A stretch of DNA of 64,000 nucleotides from Nitrospiraceae bacterium UBA2600 (GTDB taxonomy: Bacteria > Nitrospirota > Thermodesulfovibrionia > Thermodesulfovibrionales > Thermodesulfovibrionaceae): contig DDKK01000040.1 in NCBI GenBank assembly GCA_002339325.1, forward strand, positions 1-64,000, written 5' to 3'. Positions 27,330 through 36,196 of this stretch are shown piece by piece. Below the pieces are notes generated by a model. It was not told the DNA's origin and ran no database searches. It saw only the letters and a list, made by a program, of their open reading frames with translations. Within the stretch, counting starts at the first letter, position 1, and each line of letters begins with the position of its first letter. The position numbers and the translations under genes are program-made.

Positions 27330-28863
27330 AATTTTAGTGGATATTAATGTAATTCTCGATGCGGTATTGCTTAGGGACAAAGTCTCAAAGCAACTTCTTG
27401 ATAAATTAGCATCTTCAAATGTTGAACTTTTTATTACTGCTTCAATGATACCTACGCTTGATTATTTTCTAACCAAATATAAAATTGACAAATTAAAATT
27501 TAAGGAAATCTTTTTTTCAAGATTTTCTGTAATAACCTCCTCCGGTTATGAGGCACTTAAATCAATGGATGCTGACGATTCAGAAGATGCTCTTATTGCA
27601 GAATCTTTCAGAAGAATTGCCCCAGATGGAATAATAATTAGCAGAGATAAAAACCTCAATAGATATGGTTTAAAGGTAATGACTCCAAGACAGGTTCTTT
27701 CAGACATTGATAATATTCTCAAGAGAGAAGGAGAAATATCAATATTGAATTTACAAAAACAATATAGACATATCATGGAAACGATAGATAATTCAATATT
27801 ATCATCTATAGCAGAAGCTAAATATATCTTAGGTCCGCAGGTAAAAGAATTTGAAAATAAGCTTGCAGAATATATAGGTACAAAACATGCTATTGGTGTT
27901 GCCTCAGGGACAGATGCACTTCTTTTAAGTTTAAGAGCTCTGGCTATCAAGAAAAAGGGTGAAGAATATTGGTCAAAAGACGATTTGGTTATAACTACGC
28001 CTTTTACCTTTACAGCAACAGGAGACACAATCTTAAGAAGTGGAGCAACTCCGCTTTTTGTAGATATAGATTTAGATACTTACAACATTGATACATCAAA
28101 AATAAAAGATGCTATTAAATTTTATGGGAAAAAGGTTGTTGGCATTTTACCGGTTCATCTTTACGGTTTGCCCTGCAATATGGATGAAATAATGGAAATT
28201 GCCGAAGAGAATGATTTATTCGTAGTAGAGGACTGTGCGCAGGCATTTGGAAGCATTTTCAAAGGCAAAAAGGTTGGCAGTTTCGGTGACACAGGAGCCT
28301 TTAGTTTTTTTCCTTCAAAAAATTTCGGAGCCTTTGGAGATGCTGGAGCTGTCACAACAGATGATGATGAACTTGCAGAAATAATAAGAATGCTCAGGGT
28401 GCATGGAGGTAAAGACAAATATAATGTAGACCACATTGGCTATAAAGCAAGACTTGACACTTTGCAGGCTGCGGTTTTACTTACAAAGCTCCCGTATATA
28501 GATGAGTTTAATGAAAAAAGAAGACAAATTGCCAAATCATATATTGAGGGCTTAAGAAATGTAAACAATATAAAGCTTCCATTCACACCATCAGAAGATT
28601 ATTATCACAATTTTCATCAGTTTACAATTTTTGTAAAGGATGGCAGAAGAGATGCATTGCAAAGGGATTTGAAAGAAAAAGGTATTCAAACTATGATTTA
28701 TTATCCTGTGCCTCTTCATAAAATGAAACTATTCCGGAGTAGGTCTGAGATTTTTGGTAGTCTGGACAACTCAGAAATAGCAAGTAACAGTGTATTGAGC
28801 TTGCCAATCGAGCCGTTGATGGGAGACAGTGAAATTTCAGAAGTAATCAGTGCGTTTATGTAA
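27319..28863 (+). CDS. PIN-domain / DegT-DnrJ-EryC1-type aminotransferase fusion
   Basis: 514 residues. Residues 1 to about 130 form a complete PIN_3-like nuclease domain: ILVDINVILDAVL (Asp8, Asp14), DDSEDALIAE (about 86-95), IIISRDKNL (Asp110) and a closing VMTPRQVL. From about residue 140 (ISILNLQKQY) a full PLP sugar aminotransferase of the WbpE/WlbC type follows, with VASGTDALLLSL, EDCAQAFGS (Asp305) and the PLP lysine in FFPSKNFGAFGDAG (Lys334). The reading frame is open throughout, with no Met near the usual start, so the fusion seems real. The aminotransferase would act between the two activities of the upstream fusion. Confidence 0.8.
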   Translation: MDTKILVDINVILDAVLLRDKVSKQLLDKLASSNVELFITASMIPTLDYFLTKYKIDKLKFKEIFFSRFSVITSSGYEALKSMDADDSEDALIAESFRRIAPDGIIISRDKNLNRYGLKVMTPRQVLSDIDNILKREGEISILNLQKQYRHIMETIDNSILSSIAEAKYILGPQVKEFENKLAEYIGTKHAIGVASGTDALLLSLRALAIKKKGEEYWSKDDLVITTPFTFTATGDTILRSGATPLFVDIDLDTYNIDTSKIKDAIKFYGKKVVGILPVHLYGLPCNMDEIMEIAEENDLFVVEDCAQAFGSIFKGKKVGSFGDTGAFSFFPSKNFGAFGDAGAVTTDDDELAEIIRMLRVHGGKDKYNVDHIGYKARLDTLQAAVLLTKLPYIDEFNEKRRQIAKSYIEGLRNVNNIKLPFTPSEDYYHNFHQFTIFVKDGRRDALQRDLKEKGIQTMIYYPVPLHKMKLFRSRSEIFGSLDNSEIASNSVLSLPIEPLMGDSEISEVISAFM

Positions 28864-28896
28864 ATAGATAAAAAGGATAATTTAGGAGGTTAAGTA

Positions 28897-29877
28897 ATGG
28901 AGAAAGACAAATTAGAAAATGCTCGGATACTGGTAATTGGAGGAGCTGGATTTATTGGGAGTTTCGTGGTAAGTGAACTTTTAAAACATCCTATCAGGGA
29001 GGTAATTATCTATGATAATTTTACAAGAGGAAAATTTGAAAACATAAAGGCCTCTCTTGAAGATCCAAGATGTGTAATATTCCCTTATGGAGGAGATATT
29101 AGAGATATAGATATTTTAGATAAGGCATTTGAAGGAATTGATTATGTTTTCCATCTTGCAGCCATGTGGCTTTTACATTGTAAAGATTTCCCACGAACTG
29201 CCTTTGAAGTAAACATAGCGGGAACCTTTAATGTATTAGAAGCATGTGTGAAACATAAAGTAAAAAAATTAATTTTTAGTTCTTCTGCTTCTGTTTATGG
29301 TGATGCTTTAGAGACACCTATGACAGAAAACCATCCTTTTAATAACAAAAATTTTTACGGAGCGACAAAAATTGCAGGAGAAGCCATGTGTACAGCTTTC
29401 AATGATAGGTATGGGCTTCCTGTTATAGGATTAAGGTATGCCAATGTTTTTGGCCCGAATCAGGATCAGAAGGCTGCCTATACCGGTGTGATTCCAATAA
29501 TGCTTAACAAAGTTGAGACTAATGAACCAATTTACATTAATGGTGACGGTTCTCAGGCTTATGACTTTATATATGTTGAAGACGCTGCAAGAGCTAATAT
29601 ATGCGCATTGATATCAGATACACCTTTTGGGTTTTACAATGTTGGTACAGGCGTTCAGACTTCTATAAAAGAACTGGTCAATTTAATTCTGAACTTAACA
29701 GGAGCAAAAAATGAAATTATATATAAACCATACAGTCCAGACGATGCGAGGCAGTTTGTAAAAAATAGAGTATTATCTCCTGAAAAGGCGGAAAAGGAGA
29801 TTGGCTTTAAATATAAATACACTTTAGAAGCAGGGCTCAAGAAATTGATAGAGTGGAAAAAAATTAATGTTTTATAA
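28897..29877 (+). CDS. NAD-dependent epimerase/dehydratase (extended SDR)
   Basis: 326 residues with GGAGFIGSFVVSELL at about 14-28, SSSASVYGD, the YxxxK catalytic pair in FYGATKIAGE (about 154-163) and a sugar-binding NVGTG near the C-terminus. Similar to UDP-glucose/GlcNAc 4-epimerases and dehydratases of polysaccharide clusters; the precise substrate cannot be told. The ATG is preceded by AGGAGG. Confidence 0.85.
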   Translation: MEKDKLENARILVIGGAGFIGSFVVSELLKHPIREVIIYDNFTRGKFENIKASLEDPRCVIFPYGGDIRDIDILDKAFEGIDYVFHLAAMWLLHCKDFPRTAFEVNIAGTFNVLEACVKHKVKKLIFSSSASVYGDALETPMTENHPFNNKNFYGATKIAGEAMCTAFNDRYGLPVIGLRYANVFGPNQDQKAAYTGVIPIMLNKVETNEPIYINGDGSQAYDFIYVEDAARANICALISDTPFGFYNVGTGVQTSIKELVNLILNLTGAKNEIIYKPYSPDDARQFVKNRVLSPEKAEKEIGFKYKYTLEAGLKKLIEWKKINVL

Positions 29878-29903
29878 TGTGACAATAGATTAATTTATTT
29901 ACC

Positions 29904-32006
29904 ATGTGCGGAATAGCGGGTTGTGTTGCTTTAAATCATAAAACAGTTCATTTCCCATCAACTAAAAAAATGGTAGATGTAATATCTCATCGGGGTCCAG
30001 ATGATGCTGGATACTTATATTTTCATACAGGATGCAGACACATTAAAGGGCATTCTTTTCACATGAATCTATCTGACAAAAGATATTCTAAGCTCGCCCC
30101 TTTGATACCAGACATTCAAGATGAACCAGTTATTAGAGAATTAAATAGACATGACTGGGACATTTTCCTTGGACACAGAAGGCTTGCCATTTTAGACCTG
30201 ACTGAGGCAGGTCATCAACCCATGAGTGACTTATCACAAAATATTTGGATAGTTTACAATGGAGAGATATACAACTTTCAAGAATTAAGAGCAGAACTTG
30301 AAAAATTAGGACATAAGTTCAAAAGCCATACCGACACTGAGGTAATAATTTATGCTTACATAGAATGGGGAATATATTGTATTGAAAAGTTTAATGGTAT
30401 GTTTGCCTTTGCACTTTATGACAACTTTCAGAAAAAATTTTATCTTGTGAGGGACAAGTATGGAATTAAACCACTTTATTATTCTCTAATTAAGGAACCT
30501 GCTGGCTGGACATTACTCTTTGCAAGTGAAATAAAAGCTCTTATGCAATATGACTACTTTCAAAAAGATATGGATTTTAACGGCGTTGTTGAGTACTTCT
30601 CATTTCAGAATTTTTTCACAGATAGGACTTTCTGGAGGGATGCAAAAATACTTCTGCCAGGACATTATATTGAAATTAGCCTTGGAAAAAAAGAAATAGG
30701 AAAAACTTATTTTCATTCTCGTCACAAATCTTTAATAACAGCTATAAGCGATTTCAGCGCGATTATCTCACAATCTAATCTTGAAGCAAAAATTCAGCAA
30801 TACTGGGATTTTGAGCCATTTCAGGTAAAATTTAAGGGCAAAGAAGCAGATTTAATAAAAAATTTAGAAGAGGTTTTTGAGAGGGCGGTAAATCGACAAC
30901 TCTTGAGTGATGTAGAGGTAGGTAGTTACCTTAGCGGTGGAATGGATAGTGGTTCCATCTCCGCTATAGCATCTAAGCATTTTAGACAAAAAAAGGGCTC
31001 TTTTAAAACTTTTACCATAGGATTTGACCTTCATAGTGCCAGTGGTTTGGAGATAACTTTTGATGAAAGAGAAAAGGCTGAACATATGGCATATCTCTTT
31101 GAAACAGAACATTACGAAATGGTTCTTAAAGCCGGAGATATGCAAAGATGTATCTATGACCTCGTTTATCATCTTGAAGATACAAGAGTTGGACAGAGCT
31201 ATCCAAATTACTATGCTGCTAAACTTGCAAGTAAATTTGTTAAAGTTGTTCTTAGTGGATGTGGTGGCGATGAACTCTTTGGAGGTTATCCTTGGAGATA
31301 TTACCATGTATTAAATGCAAAAACTTTTGATGAATTTGTGGAAAAATATTTCAAATTTTGGATTAGATTGCTTCCATTTGGAGTAATTCATAACGTTTTC
31401 TCACCAATTAAGGGACAATTCACTGTTAATCCAAGAGAGATTTTTGTCTCGGTTATTCCTGAGAATTTTAGAAAAAACAACTATTCTTCAGATGAAAATA
31501 TAGAGTTAGCTATGTATTTTGAACAAAAAACTTTTTTACATGGATTACTAATAGTTGAAGACAAATTAAGTATGAAACACAGCCTTGAATCTCGCGTTCC
31601 ATTTCTTGATAATGAATTAGTTGATTTTGCACAAAAAATACCAGTTAATCTAAAGATTACAAATATTGAAAACTTTGCTAATTTAGATGAAAATGATTTA
31701 AGAAATATCAAAAAAACCAATGATGGCAAAGTCATCCTACGCAAGATGATGAAAAAATATGTCCCCGAAGAAATTAGCAACTCAGTTAAACAGGGCTTCT
31801 CAGCCCCTGATAGCAGCTGGTTTAGAGGAGAAAGTATTGATTTTGTTAGAAAAGTTCTATTAAATCCCAAGGCAAGAATTTACGAATTTTTAGACAGGAA
31901 AATAATTCAAGATTTAATAGATGACCATTTTAGTGGTAGAAAAAATAGAAGACTTCTAATTTGGAGCTTATTGAGTTTTAAGGCTTTAATAGAAGTTCAT
32001 TCTTAG
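29904..32006 (+). CDS. asnB: Asparagine synthase-type amidotransferase, long variant (first copy)
   Basis: Class II glutamine amidotransferase plus synthetase. The N-terminal nucleophile is Cys2 in MCGIAGC; HRRLAILDL and YNGEIYN complete the GATase site. The PPi loop is SGGMDSG (about residue 345) in place of the usual SGGLDSS. At 700 residues it is longer than typical AsnB (600-650); an insertion of about 50 residues lies between SHRGPDDAGY and GHRRLA. No Shine-Dalgarno precedes the ATG. In polysaccharide clusters such proteins often amidate uronic acids, which suits the ManNAc3NAcA-type sugar; that role is inferred. Confidence 0.85.
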   Translation: MCGIAGCVALNHKTVHFPSTKKMVDVISHRGPDDAGYLYFHTGCRHIKGHSFHMNLSDKRYSKLAPLIPDIQDEPVIRELNRHDWDIFLGHRRLAILDLTEAGHQPMSDLSQNIWIVYNGEIYNFQELRAELEKLGHKFKSHTDTEVIIYAYIEWGIYCIEKFNGMFAFALYDNFQKKFYLVRDKYGIKPLYYSLIKEPAGWTLLFASEIKALMQYDYFQKDMDFNGVVEYFSFQNFFTDRTFWRDAKILLPGHYIEISLGKKEIGKTYFHSRHKSLITAISDFSAIISQSNLEAKIQQYWDFEPFQVKFKGKEADLIKNLEEVFERAVNRQLLSDVEVGSYLSGGMDSGSISAIASKHFRQKKGSFKTFTIGFDLHSASGLEITFDEREKAEHMAYLFETEHYEMVLKAGDMQRCIYDLVYHLEDTRVGQSYPNYYAAKLASKFVKVVLSGCGGDELFGGYPWRYYHVLNAKTFDEFVEKYFKFWIRLLPFGVIHNVFSPIKGQFTVNPREIFVSVIPENFRKNNYSSDENIELAMYFEQKTFLHGLLIVEDKLSMKHSLESRVPFLDNELVDFAQKIPVNLKITNIENFANLDENDLRNIKKTNDGKVILRKMMKKYVPEEISNSVKQGFSAPDSSWFRGESIDFVRKVLLNPKARIYEFLDRKIIQDLIDDHFSGRKNRRLLIWSLLSFKALIEVHS

Positions 32007-32049
32007 GATTTGCTTTAAATAGATGATTTTGATGTTATTATAATAAATA

Positions 32050-32898
32050 ATGTTTGAAAAAATGAATTTTTCTATAGAAAATGGATATTTTATTGACGTA
32101 AAAGGTCAAAAATTTAAAACTATTCAGACTGAACTAATTGATGATTTAAGTTGCCTAAGCAAACAATTAGCTTCAGAACAAGAATATTTAGAGACTCAAT
32201 TTAATGAGAAAATTAATGAAGAGGTATTATATTTGATGAGAGATTTCCAATCATTCATAGCTAAAAATTTAATTCAATCTAAGATAAACAAAGGAATAAT
32301 ATTAGATGTAGGTTGCGGTTCGTATATTAAAGTACCTCCTTATTTAAGAGATTTAGTATCAAATAATAGATACATATACATAGGATTAGATCCTCTGAAA
32401 ATTACACAACTAACTCGAGATTACCTTTTTATTAACGGAAAATTTGAGAATTTACACAAATATATTAATCAAAAGTTTGATATTTTAGTTTTTTCAACTA
32501 GTTTAGACCACTTTGAAGATTTAAAGGCTGTTGAGAATGAAATTAAATTAGTAACTCATAAAGATAGCATAGTGTTTTTCTGGGTGGGATTACATGATCC
32601 TTGTATTGTTTGGGAGCATAGCATGACAGCTTTCATCAGGAGAAATTCATGGTAAGGAAATTTATTTTCATTTATGAAAACTTTTCTGAGGATACCTATA
32701 AAATTAATATTATTAGAATTTGAAATGAAAAAGAGAAAATTTAAACTCAAAAATAGAATTCCTATAGACAATCTTCATTTCCATTATTTTACTGAGAATA
32801 GTATAATGGATTACTTATCAAAAGTTGGAAAACTTATTGATATTAAAAAGTGTTATGGTTCAAATTCTATTTTTGCTGCGATAAAACCTCATATTTAA
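32050..32898 (+). pseudogene. SAM-dependent methyltransferase interrupted by an in-frame stop
   Basis: Bases 32050-32652 encode a Class I methyltransferase core (ILDVGCGSYIKVP near residue 87, IYIGLDPLKI, FDILVFSTSLDHFED). A TAA at 32653-32655 ends this at 201 residues. In the same frame the sequence then continues without further stops through 32898, finishing with FHYFTENSIMDYLSKVGKLI, a normal C-terminal part of such enzymes. A single base change would restore about 282 codons. A TATAAT at 32039-32044 lies just before the ATG. It may be a pseudogene or a sequencing error. Confidence 0.75.
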
Positions 32899-33004
32899 TA
32901 AAATAATCATTTTCAAGTAAATTACAAATCTATCATTGGCTAGTTATGATTTCTTAAATCTAAAAATTTGTTGTTAATTTAATCAGAAAACATGATGACA
33001 TCGC

Positions 33005-34441
33005 ATGATAAAGGAATTCTTTAAAAATAGCTTATTATATTTCTTGAGTAATATTTTAATAAAAGGTTTGCAGGTTCTTTTGTTACCAATATATACGAGA
33101 TTTCTATCTCCCTATGATTATGGAGTTCTTGATTTGTTTAATGTTGTCTTTACATTCATAAATATTATATTTACTGTAGAAATCACACAAGCCATAGCAA
33201 GATATTATCAGGAAAGTAAAAATTTGAAGCAAAACAAAGAATATATATCAACAGCCTTCCTATTCACCTTATTTATATATTCAATCTATTTATTGAAATG
33301 CATTGTTTTTGCTGAAAGTCTTGCAGAATTTTTGATTGGGGGAAAGACATCTAAAAAAATTTTTATTTTAGGTAGCGTTTCTATATTTTTTAATGGTCTT
33401 TTTTACTTTACAATAAATCTTCTTAAGTGGAGAGTAGAACCAGGAAAACATCTAATCATTTCAATAATAAATTCAACTCTAACGATTACTATTTCAATAC
33501 CTTTGTTGATTCATTACAATCTAAAAATTGAAGCAATATTTTTAGCACAGATAATAACAAATTTTTTAACTACTATTTTGGCAATCTATTATTCAAGAGA
33601 TGATTACGCAATTATATTTAAATATAAGAAATTTCAAAAACTTGTTAGATTCTCTTTTCCTTTGATGTTATCAAGCATGGCAATGATAGGATTTATTTAC
33701 GAAGATAGAATCTTTATAAACTATATGTTAGGAATAAATGATTTAGGCTTATACGGCGTAGCATATAGATTTTCAACTATAGCTGGATTATTTATGTATG
33801 GCTTTCAAAATTCACTTATGCCACTAATATATAGGGATTATAGTGACATTGAAACCCCAAATAAGATTGCTCATATTTTTCTTTTTTTTATTTTTCTGGT
33901 TATTTCTGTAACATCTTTTACAATTATTTTTTCTCGTGATTTAATAGTATTACTAACAACAGAATCTTACTATGGTTCCTATACTGCTATTCCTTTTCTA
34001 ACAATGGCTACTTTTTTTTTGAATAGTTATATATTTACGCCCGGAATGTGGATTAGAGGAAAAACAAAAATTTTTTTTATTATTACAATTACAGCTTTTC
34101 TGATAAATAGCATTTTAAACTACATATTTATTAAATTAACTGGATTTAATGGTGCTGCAATGGCTACATTAGTATCATCGATAATATTTTTTTCTTTGAA
34201 TATTCTTATCTCTCAGAGATATTATCCTATTCCCTATAAATTAGAAAAGATAATTTTTATTCTATTATTTGCCATAATGAGTTTTGTCATTAGTTTGTTT
34301 ATTTCAGCAAATAATCAATCGATTATTACAAAGATTTCTCTATATTTATTAATTAATTTTGCTTATTTGTTTTTTTTAATTGACAAGCAAAAAATTTTTC
34401 CTTTCATAAGAAATCTAGTTGAACTAAAAAAGAAAAAATAG
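33005..34441 (+). CDS. Polysaccharide flippase, Wzx/MATE-like (PST family)
   Basis: 478 residues, about 12-14 hydrophobic helices, starting SLLYFLSNILIKGLQVLLLPIYTRFLSPYDYGVLDLF, the standard opening of O-antigen/polysaccharide lipid-linked-unit flippases. It moves undecaprenyl-linked repeats across the inner membrane. Very AT-rich. The stop directly abuts the next start (34442). Confidence 0.88.
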   Translation: MIKEFFKNSLLYFLSNILIKGLQVLLLPIYTRFLSPYDYGVLDLFNVVFTFINIIFTVEITQAIARYYQESKNLKQNKEYISTAFLFTLFIYSIYLLKCIVFAESLAEFLIGGKTSKKIFILGSVSIFFNGLFYFTINLLKWRVEPGKHLIISIINSTLTITISIPLLIHYNLKIEAIFLAQIITNFLTTILAIYYSRDDYAIIFKYKKFQKLVRFSFPLMLSSMAMIGFIYEDRIFINYMLGINDLGLYGVAYRFSTIAGLFMYGFQNSLMPLIYRDYSDIETPNKIAHIFLFFIFLVISVTSFTIIFSRDLIVLLTTESYYGSYTAIPFLTMATFFLNSYIFTPGMWIRGKTKIFFIITITAFLINSILNYIFIKLTGFNGAAMATLVSSIIFFSLNILISQRYYPIPYKLEKIIFILLFAIMSFVISLFISANNQSIITKISLYLLINFAYLFFLIDKQKIFPFIRNLVELKKKK

Positions 34442-35335
34442 ATGAATATTTTAATTACTGGAGCAAATGGCTTAATTGGTAGACATTTAGTTGCACTTCT
34501 TAGTAAAAAAAATAAAATTTATGCTATTGTGAGAGAAAAGACAGGGATTCAATTTGAAACTAACAATAATGTATTTATTAAAGAAATGGATTTAACTAAA
34601 TTTGATACTCAAGAATTGCCGACTAAAATTGATGCTATATATTATCTGGCCCAATCCAGAAGATTCAGGGAGTTCCCAGAGGGGAGCGAGGATACTTTGT
34701 TAGTGAATGTTGTCGCACCGATAAAATTGGCTAATTGGGCGATAAAGAATAATGTAAAATTTTTCTTATATGCCTCAAGCGGGGGTGTCTATACAAATCC
34801 AAATCAACCAGTAAAAGAATTTTTGGAGATAAATGCAAATGAAAAATTGGGATTTTATCTCAATAGTAAGCTAAGTGCGGAGATGCTTTTAAGAAATTAT
34901 GCTCGTATGTTTAAAACATTCGTTATTTTACGCTTATTTTTTGTCTATGGTCCAGGACAAAACAAGTCAATGCTAATCCCAAGATTGATTAATAATGTCA
35001 AAAATAAAATAGAAATATTATTAAATGGGGAAGAGGGTATAAGCATAAATCCTATTTATGTTTATGATGCTGTTGAAGCAATAGAAAAAACTTTATATTT
35101 AAATGGTGAGTACATTTTCAACATAGCAGGAGACGAAATAGTTACGATAAAGGGTATTTGTACTAAAATACAGGAGATAACAGGTATAGAACCTATTTAT
35201 AAAAGAGTAGAAGAAATCCAGAATGATTTAATAGCAGATATTACCTTAATGAAAACTTTACTTCATGTACCTAAAATTTCTATAAAAGAAGGATTACAAA
35301 GACTAATAAAGGAGGATTTCAATGACGAATACTGA
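34442..35335 (+). CDS. NAD-dependent epimerase/reductase (extended SDR)
   Basis: 297 residues: MNILITGANGLIGRHLVALL, YASSGGVYTN, a YLNSK catalytic pair (about residues 139-143) and FVYGPGQNKSMLIPRLI. Shorter than typical 4-epimerases, closer to sugar reductases or short epimerases. It starts the base after the flippase stop and overlaps the next methyltransferase gene by 14 bp, so it is cotranscribed. Substrate unknown. Confidence 0.8.
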   Translation: MNILITGANGLIGRHLVALLSKKNKIYAIVREKTGIQFETNNNVFIKEMDLTKFDTQELPTKIDAIYYLAQSRRFREFPEGSEDTLLVNVVAPIKLANWAIKNNVKFFLYASSGGVYTNPNQPVKEFLEINANEKLGFYLNSKLSAEMLLRNYARMFKTFVILRLFFVYGPGQNKSMLIPRLINNVKNKIEILLNGEEGISINPIYVYDAVEAIEKTLYLNGEYIFNIAGDEIVTIKGICTKIQEITGIEPIYKRVEEIQNDLIADITLMKTLLHVPKISIKEGLQRLIKEDFNDEY

Positions 35336-35849
35336 GAGAAGTTTCAGGGACAAATGGGAAAAAAATGAAAAGGCTTTTTTTGAAATAACAAATAAAGAAG
35401 GAAGCGAAATTCAAAATTGGATTTTAAATAGAAATGGTTGGAAAGATTTAAAAGAATTAAGAGAGTTTTTAAAAAACAAAAAAAGGATACTTGATGCAGG
35501 ATGTGGAAATGGAAGAGTAACGAAATTGCTCAGAGAAAATAGCCCTTGCGAAACCGAGATAATAGGCATTGATCTGGTCTCAGCCTCAATTGCCCACAAA
35601 AATCTTAAAGGTTATAAGAATATTTTTTTCTATGAAAGAGATTTATTAAGTAATCTAAGGGATTTAGGTAAATTTGATTTTATATATTGCCAAGAAGTGT
35701 TGCACCATACTAAAGATCCAAGGACTGCTTTTAATAATTTAATCCAAATACTTGAAGAAGAAGGGATAATAGCTATATATGTTTATAAGAAAAAAGCTCC
35801 CATAAGAGAGTTTACAGATGATTATATTAGAAATATCATAAAAAAATGA
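35322..35849 (+). CDS. SAM methyltransferase, N-terminal part
   Basis: 175 residues holding the Class I fold: RILDAGCGNGRVTKLL (about 54-69), IGIDLVSASI, FDFIYCQEVLHHTKDP (about 115-130). It stops with ATA AAA AAA TGA just where the fold's C-terminal section should continue. The continuation is encoded in the -1 frame at 35846-36196, so both may be made as one protein of about 291 residues by slippage at 35840-35846, or as two coupled chains. Confidence 0.75.
   Translation: MTNTERSFRDKWEKNEKAFFEITNKEGSEIQNWILNRNGWKDLKELREFLKNKKRILDAGCGNGRVTKLLRENSPCETEIIGIDLVSASIAHKNLKGYKNIFFYERDLLSNLRDLGKFDFIYCQEVLHHTKDPRTAFNNLIQILEEEGIIAIYVYKKKAPIREFTDDYIRNIIKK
35840..35846 (+). promoter_or_regulatory. Candidate -1 frameshift / slippage site A AAA AAA
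   Basis: Zero-frame codons are ATA AAA AAA TGA, so the heptamer A-AAA-AAA has the exact X-XXY-YYZ phasing for -1 slippage. Slipping one base back gives AAA ATG AAC, entering the downstream frame. The run of seven A also allows transcriptional slippage, or could be a simple indel mutation. Confidence 0.5.
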
Positions 35850-36196
35850 ACTATGACGAAACCATGAAATTAGCAGATAAAATAACCATATTAGGCAAAA
35901 CACTTAGTGACACAAATTGTTTTATAAAAGTTCCTACTATTAAAGAGTTGGGTATTGTTGGAGGAGAATATAGTATTCAGAGATTTATCTATCATTTCTT
36001 TATGAAATGTTTTTGGAATGATGATCTTACTTTTGAGGAGAATAGATTAGTTAATTATGACTGGTATCACCCTGAAGATTGTTCAAGACATACTTTGGAG
36101 GAGGTTATTACTTGGTTTGAAGAATCAGGCCTCTTAATAGTTCATAAATTTGAAGATTTTTACGGCATAACTGTGCATGGAAAGAAGTTATCATGA
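35846..36196 (+). CDS. SAM methyltransferase, C-terminal part in the -1 frame
   Basis: 116 residues that look like the missing C-terminal section of the gene before it: FMKCFWNDDLTFEENRLVNYDWYHPEDCSRHTLEEVITWFEESGL (broken here only as a pointer: residues about 53-97), ending with a short beta-hairpin, typical of class I methyltransferases. The ATG overlaps the upstream TGA (ATGA), so coupled reinitiation is the simple alternative to frameshifting. Alone it lacks the SAM site. Confidence 0.6.
   Translation: MNYDETMKLADKITILGKTLSDTNCFIKVPTIKELGIVGGEYSIQRFIYHFFMKCFWNDDLTFEENRLVNYDWYHPEDCSRHTLEEVITWFEESGLLIVHKFEDFYGITVHGKKLS

Noticed and set aside
30864..31307. Minus-strand open frame inside asnB
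   Set aside because: Antisense to conserved synthetase motifs; no independent support.
32039..32044. TATAAT before the interrupted methyltransferase as a firm promoter
   Set aside because: The area is very AT-rich and lacks a -35 or TG extension, so a chance match is likely.
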